A stretch of 18,494 nucleotides of DNA from an uncultured Cellvibrio sp. (GTDB lineage Bacteria; Pseudomonadota; Gammaproteobacteria; Pseudomonadales; Cellvibrionaceae), in assembly GCA_946886255.1 (NCBI GenBank), contig CAMPIG010000042.1:1-18494 (forward strand). Direction: 5' to 3'. This document shows positions 15,608 to 18,494 of the stretch, in pieces (position 1 is the first letter of the stretch; the number at the start of each line of letters is the position of its first letter). The notes beneath the pieces were generated by a model that saw nothing but the letters and a program-made list of their open reading frames with translations, made no database searches and had not been told where the DNA came from. The translations under genes and the position numbers were made by a program.

Positions 15608-16002
15608 TGTTCGGGATAGTGATCGCAATTGCTAGCCTAAATGGCTGCATGATATGACCTCGTGGGCCTGTATCATTTCCGGCCTGGTTGGCGGCGCGGT
15701 GTTAGCTTGTCAGGATGGACCACATCCAGAATTTTGTCTGGCAATACGTAGAATCTAGAGTCCTACAAAACACTTTCGGTATTAACAATAGCTATGACGC
15801 AGTTAAGCGCGATTGTTACAGTGTATTCGCGCAACATGACGTTGCGAAAATACCGTTTTGTTTGTTTCGTGGAGTATTGGACCCGAGTGTTCCCAATCGG
15901 TTGCCTCAAGGGTCAAAGCCTCCGTTCGCCGTCAGCGGTATTTCCTATTAGATACGCCTTTTCAATGCGTTATCCGGAAACCTGCCTGTCTCGGCGCCGC
16001 CG

Positions 16003-16031
16003 AATATAGCAGTATTCATTAATACCTTCAA
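16003..16031 (-). promoter_or_regulatory. rne: Probable rne promoter (extended −10)
   Basis: On the minus strand TTGAAG (16026–16031) is followed after exactly 17 bases by TATATT (16003–16008), which is preceded by TGC, giving an extended −10 (TGCTATATT). A GC-rich discriminator (CGGCGGCG) follows. It is the best promoter-like pattern I found in the rne–rluC gap. Confidence 0.55.
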
Positions 16032-16112
16032 TGAACGCGTGCGATAGGAAGCTTCACCGTCAAGTTTAGTTGAATATCTTGTGCGTGCTACATGTACGCC
16101 GAAGGTTTGCGG

Positions 16113-16118
16113 TATGAT
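16113..16118 (+). promoter_or_regulatory. rluC: Possible rluC −10 box
   Basis: TATGAT lies 6 bases before the rluC ATG at 16125. If used, transcription would start at or next to the start codon. The −35 position (ACATGT) is poor. Confidence 0.35.
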
Positions 16119-16124
16119 CGCGCC

Positions 16125-17114
16125 ATGAAAAAAGCCCCCTTTGCCGATAAGGCCCTCGAAGAGACTATTGTCGTCCAGGTTCAGCATGTTGAGATAGATG
16201 CGGACCAGGCTGGCCAGCGTGTTGATAACTTTTTGATGGCGCGCCTCAAACGTGTGCCGAAATCGCGGATATACAACATCCTGCGTAAGGGCGAAGTTAG
16301 GGTGAACAAAGGTCGGTGCAAGCCGGATTACAAGCTGGCAGAGGGCGATATCATCAGAATTCCGCCAGTGCGGGTAACCGAAAAGGCCACCCCTCCTCAG
16401 CCAAGTAATGTTTTGACCAATAGGCTGGAAGATTCGATCTTGTTTGAAAATGACGGGTTGCTGGTCATTAACAAGCCGCCGGGTTTGGCGGTTCACGGTG
16501 GCAGTGGAGTGAGCCTGGGATTGATTGAGGTATTACGCCAGATGCGTCCGGACGCTCGTTATCTTGAGTTGATCCATCGACTGGATAGAGACACCTCCGG
16601 GTGCATCATGATCGCTAAAAAACGTAGCATGCTGCGGCATCTGCAAGCCGCTTTGCGCAATAAGGGGCAGAGTGGGGTGCGCAAGGTATACCAAGCGCTG
16701 GTTAATGGTGTGTGGCCGATCGCATGTCGGCGGGTCGATGCCCCGTTGCTCAAGAGTGAGGTGGGTGATGGAGAGCGCATCGTTAAAGTTGATCATGAAG
16801 GAAAACCGAGCCTCACGGAATTTGCGATACTCCAAAATTTTCGGGATTTTACATTGATAGAGGCTCGGCCTATTACCGGGCGCACCCATCAAATACGAGT
16901 TCATGCACAGTATGCTGGCCACAGTCTGGTCGGAGATGAAAAGTATGGCAGTGATCAGGTTAATGAAAGCATGCGCCGATTGGGCCTAAAGCGTCTGTTT
17001 TTACACGCGGCAGAACTGGGTTTCTATTTGCCGGATCAGTCGGAGTTAACGGTAGTCAGGGCTCCTTTGGCGTCTGATTTGGCCGGGCCATTGGCCAAGC
17101 TAGCTAAAAGCTAG
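16125..17114 (+). CDS. rluC: 23S rRNA pseudouridine synthase RluC
   Basis: RluC isomerises uridines 955, 2504 and 2580 (E. coli numbering) of 23S rRNA to pseudouridine. The 329-residue product has an N-terminal S4 RNA-binding domain (about 25–85, [19 protein letters not shown] and [11 protein letters not shown]) and the RluA-type catalytic domain. The catalytic Asp is residue 154 in HRLDRDTSG, and [24 protein letters not shown] is the closing signature. Divergence from rne, as in E. coli and Pseudomonas, supports RluC over RluD or RluA. ATG 16125 fits the family N-terminus; the in-frame ATG at 16092 adds 11 residues. Neither has a good ribosome-binding site, and a TATGAT box lies between them. 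The HAD gene starts 35 bases after its stop. Confidence 0.95.
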   Translation: MKKAPFADKALEETIVVQVQHVEIDADQAGQRVDNFLMARLKRVPKSRIYNILRKGEVRVNKGRCKPDYKLAEGDIIRIPPVRVTEKATPPQPSNVLTNRLEDSILFENDGLLVINKPPGLAVHGGSGVSLGLIEVLRQMRPDARYLELIHRLDRDTSGCIMIAKKRSMLRHLQAALRNKGQSGVRKVYQALVNGVWPIACRRVDAPLLKSEVGDGERIVKVDHEGKPSLTEFAILQNFRDFTLIEARPITGRTHQIRVHAQYAGHSLVGDEKYGSDQVNESMRRLGLKRLFLHAAELGFYLPDQSELTVVRAPLASDLAGPLAKLAKS

Positions 17115-17149
17115 GCTCTTTTGAGTATTGGGTTGCGGGAGATAAATAG

Positions 17150-17794
17150 TTGTTATTAATTTTTGATTGGGATGGAACCCTGAGTGATTCAACCGGGAAA
17201 ATTACACAAGCCATGCAAATGGCTGCCGAAGATCTGGGTTGGGAAATACCGCTGGATAGCGAAGTTCATAACATCATTGGTTTGGGGTTGCCTGAAGCCA
17301 TTGCCCAGCTCTTCCCTTTGCTTGGTGAAACGGGCCGCCAAGGCATCCGTGAACGCTATGCGGCCCATTTTGTCTCTCTGGATCAGCAACACCCGTCGGC
17401 TTTTTTCCCCGCAGTTCAGGAAACCCTGGAGTATCTGCGGGCAGAAGGGCATCAACTTGCCATAGCTACCGGTAAAAGTCGTCGGGGGCTGGATCGAATT
17501 TTAACTAATCTGGGAATGTCTTCATTTTTTCATGCGACGCGTTGCGCGGATGAGACGGCATCCAAGCCGCATCCGCTCATGTTGGAGCAGTTGTTAAATG
17601 AGTTCTCGGTGCCCTCTGCAGAGTCCGTTATGATTGGGGATACGGAATACGACATGGCTATGGCGCGCACAATAAATATGCCGCGTATTGCGGTGAGTTA
17701 TGGTGCCCACCATGTGGAGCGTTTACATCCTTACGAGCCGGAACTGTGTATGGACCGTTTTGATGAACTACTCAGATGGCCGCGCCTCGTTTAG
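17150..17794 (+). CDS. HAD-family phosphatase (phosphoglycolate-phosphatase-like)
   Basis: The 214-residue protein is a haloacid dehalogenase-superfamily hydrolase with a Gph-like cap. All four motifs are present: DWDGTLSDS with nucleophile Asp6 and acid Asp8, Thr107 in AIATGKSRRG, Lys139 in ASKPHP, and GDTEYD with Asp164 and Asp168. The start is an uncommon TTG at 17150, supported by GGGAG at 17137–17141 and because HAD motif I must begin within a few residues of the N-terminus. No upstream in-frame start fits. A HAD gene follows rluC in pseudomonads too. The substrate is not evident; phosphoglycolate, a nucleotide or a phosphosugar are all possible. The last 23 bases overlap the convergent Maf gene. 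Confidence 0.9.
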   Translation: MLLIFDWDGTLSDSTGKITQAMQMAAEDLGWEIPLDSEVHNIIGLGLPEAIAQLFPLLGETGRQGIRERYAAHFVSLDQQHPSAFFPAVQETLEYLRAEGHQLAIATGKSRRGLDRILTNLGMSSFFHATRCADETASKPHPLMLEQLLNEFSVPSAESVMIGDTEYDMAMARTINMPRIAVSYGAHHVERLHPYEPELCMDRFDELLRWPRLV

Positions 17795-18374
17795 CACCTA
17801 ATACTTCAATCCCCTCTCTATTTAGCATGTCGATCAGAGCAATTAAAGGAAGACCGATTAACGTATTGGGGTCTCTGCCGTTCAGCGTATCAAAGAGGGC
17901 GATTCCCAGCCCTTCGGATTTAAAGCTACCTGCACAGTCATAAGGTTGTTCCCTCTGCAGATAATTTTCTATTTGTGCTTCTGTCAGCTGGCGAAATGTG
18001 ACTTGATAAATTTCGCAGCATGTCTGTGTGGTTCTTGTCGTGGCGTTGTAAAGAGTCAAACCGGTAAAGAAAGTCACCTGTTTACCGCTCACCGTTTCCA
18101 GTTGCGCTTTGGCATTGGCATGATTGCCGGGTTTCCCGAGGATTTGATTTTCAAGCGAAGCAACCTGATCTGAGCCGATGATCAGTCCGGTCGGATAGTG
18201 CGGCGCAAGCGCCATTGCTTTGAATTTTGACAGCCGTTTAACCAGTTCTGTGGGAGATTCGCCGCCTATAGGCGCCTCATCTATATCGGGTGCCTGCCAT
18301 CGATAGTTGATTCCCAATTTATTCAATAGTTGACGACGGTAAACGGAGCTGGAGGCCAGGATAATATCGTGCAT
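17772..18374 (-). CDS. yceF: Maf-family nucleoside triphosphate pyrophosphatase, YceF type (7-methyl-GTP)
   Basis: Maf proteins are house-cleaning pyrophosphatases that hydrolyse modified nucleoside triphosphates; E. coli YceF prefers 7-methyl-GTP, whereas YhdE prefers dTTP and UTP. The 200-residue product begins HDIILASSSVYRRQLL (the Maf phosphate-binding start), has IGSDQV with the catalytic-base Asp69, and CAGSFKSEGLGIALF, the YceF-type version of the substrate loop. ATG 18374 has GAGGG 4 bases upstream. The 3' end overlaps the HAD gene by 23 bases in convergent orientation. Upstream of it a divergent + strand promoter leaves the window, as expected if yceD–rpmF follow. Confidence 0.93.
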   Translation of the reverse strand: MHDIILASSSVYRRQLLNKLGINYRWQAPDIDEAPIGGESPTELVKRLSKFKAMALAPHYPTGLIIGSDQVASLENQILGKPGNHANAKAQLETVSGKQVTFFTGLTLYNATTRTTQTCCEIYQVTFRQLTEAQIENYLQREQPYDCAGSFKSEGLGIALFDTLNGRDPNTLIGLPLIALIDMLNREGIEVLGAKRGAAI

Positions 18375-18450
18375 GAAACCCTCAGAATCATAGATGAGGT
18401 GGCTATTCTATGCTGCAAGCACTAAATAGCGCCATTTAGATACATTTTCT

Positions 18451-18479
18451 TTGACAGAAGTAGAGCAGATCCCTATTAT
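18451..18479 (+). promoter_or_regulatory. Near-consensus sigma-70 promoter leaving the window
   Basis: TTGACA (18451–18456, perfect) and TATTAT (18474–18479, 5 of 6) are separated by exactly 17 bases, followed by a GCGCGC discriminator. In gammaproteobacteria the gene divergent from yceF is usually yceD (DUF177), then rpmF; this promoter probably serves them. The GC-rich discriminator hints at stringent control. The downstream gene is outside the window. Confidence 0.65.
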
Positions 18480-18494
18480 TGCGCGCTTATGTTT

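Larger units (their letters stand above)
15330..16002 (-). promoter_or_regulatory. rne: Long probable 5' leader of rne
   Basis: About 790 bases separate the divergent rne and rluC start codons. I find no credible gene here: the short open frames lack ribosome-binding sites and recognisable domains. If rne starts at the extended −10 promoter at 16003–16031, its leader is about 670 bases. E. coli rne also has a long leader (361 bases), through which RNase E limits its own synthesis; a similar role here is inference. Confidence 0.5.

Noticed and set aside
15715..16009. Two short + strand open frames in the rne–rluC gap
   Set aside because: They overlap each other in different frames, lack ribosome-binding sites, show no domain, and lie in the predicted rne leader.
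15948..16496. 182-codon minus-strand open frame overlapping rluC
   Set aside because: Most of it is antisense to the S4 domain of rluC, and the translation resembles no known protein.

Overview
The window looks like ordinary chromosome from a gammaproteobacterium of the Cellvibrio/Pseudomonas-like branch. Reasons: the yccA–tusDCBE block beside a tRNA-Ser, the divergent rne/rluC pair followed by a HAD phosphatase, and a Maf/YceF gene are typical gammaproteobacterial core synteny. The aguAB polyamine genes and an RNase E tail carrying two SNDPR motifs fit pseudomonad-type relatives. The genus is inference; no rRNA or other marker is present. I see no prophage, insertion sequence, CRISPR array or integrase.

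Layout, left to right. 1–1576 (+): the 3' part of a secreted HExxH zinc metalloprotease followed by a small lipoprotein of unknown function. 1706–3624 (+): aguA and aguB overlap by 4 nt and convert agmatine to putrescine. 3816–6520 (+): two diguanylate cyclases, one small and apparently soluble, one membrane-anchored with two PAS domains; both keep the active-site loop and an inhibitory RxxD site. 6576–7049 (+): bcp peroxiredoxin. 7277–7720 (+): an AraC-type DNA-binding domain with no sensor domain. 7857–8201 (+): yajC, away from its usual tgt–secDF partners. 8420–9793 (+): an AGCS sodium:alanine/glycine symporter.

9790–11930 (−): tusE, tusB, tusC, tusD (sulfur relay for 2-thiouridine in tRNA) and yccA (BI-1 family), with an intrinsic terminator between yccA and tusD. 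12137–12226 (−): tRNA-Ser(UGA) with its own promoter and terminator. 12396–15329 (−): rne, a full-length RNase E whose catalytic residues fall at exactly the E. coli numbers. 15330–16124: a long divergent intergenic region that probably encodes a leader of about 670 nt for rne. 16125–17794 (+): rluC and a HAD phosphatase. 17772–18374 (−): a Maf/YceF pyrophosphatase converging on it. The right edge holds a near-consensus + strand promoter for a gene beyond the window.

Several genes share an RNA theme: TusBCDE thiolates tRNA wobble uridines, RluC modifies 23S rRNA, RNase E matures and decays RNA, and a tRNA gene sits among them. I found no convincing undescribed system. The most interesting signals are regulatory: intrinsic terminators placed right before tusD and yajC, the long rne leader with a good extended −10 promoter, a possibly leaderless rluC, and a palindrome shared upstream of both diguanylate cyclases.
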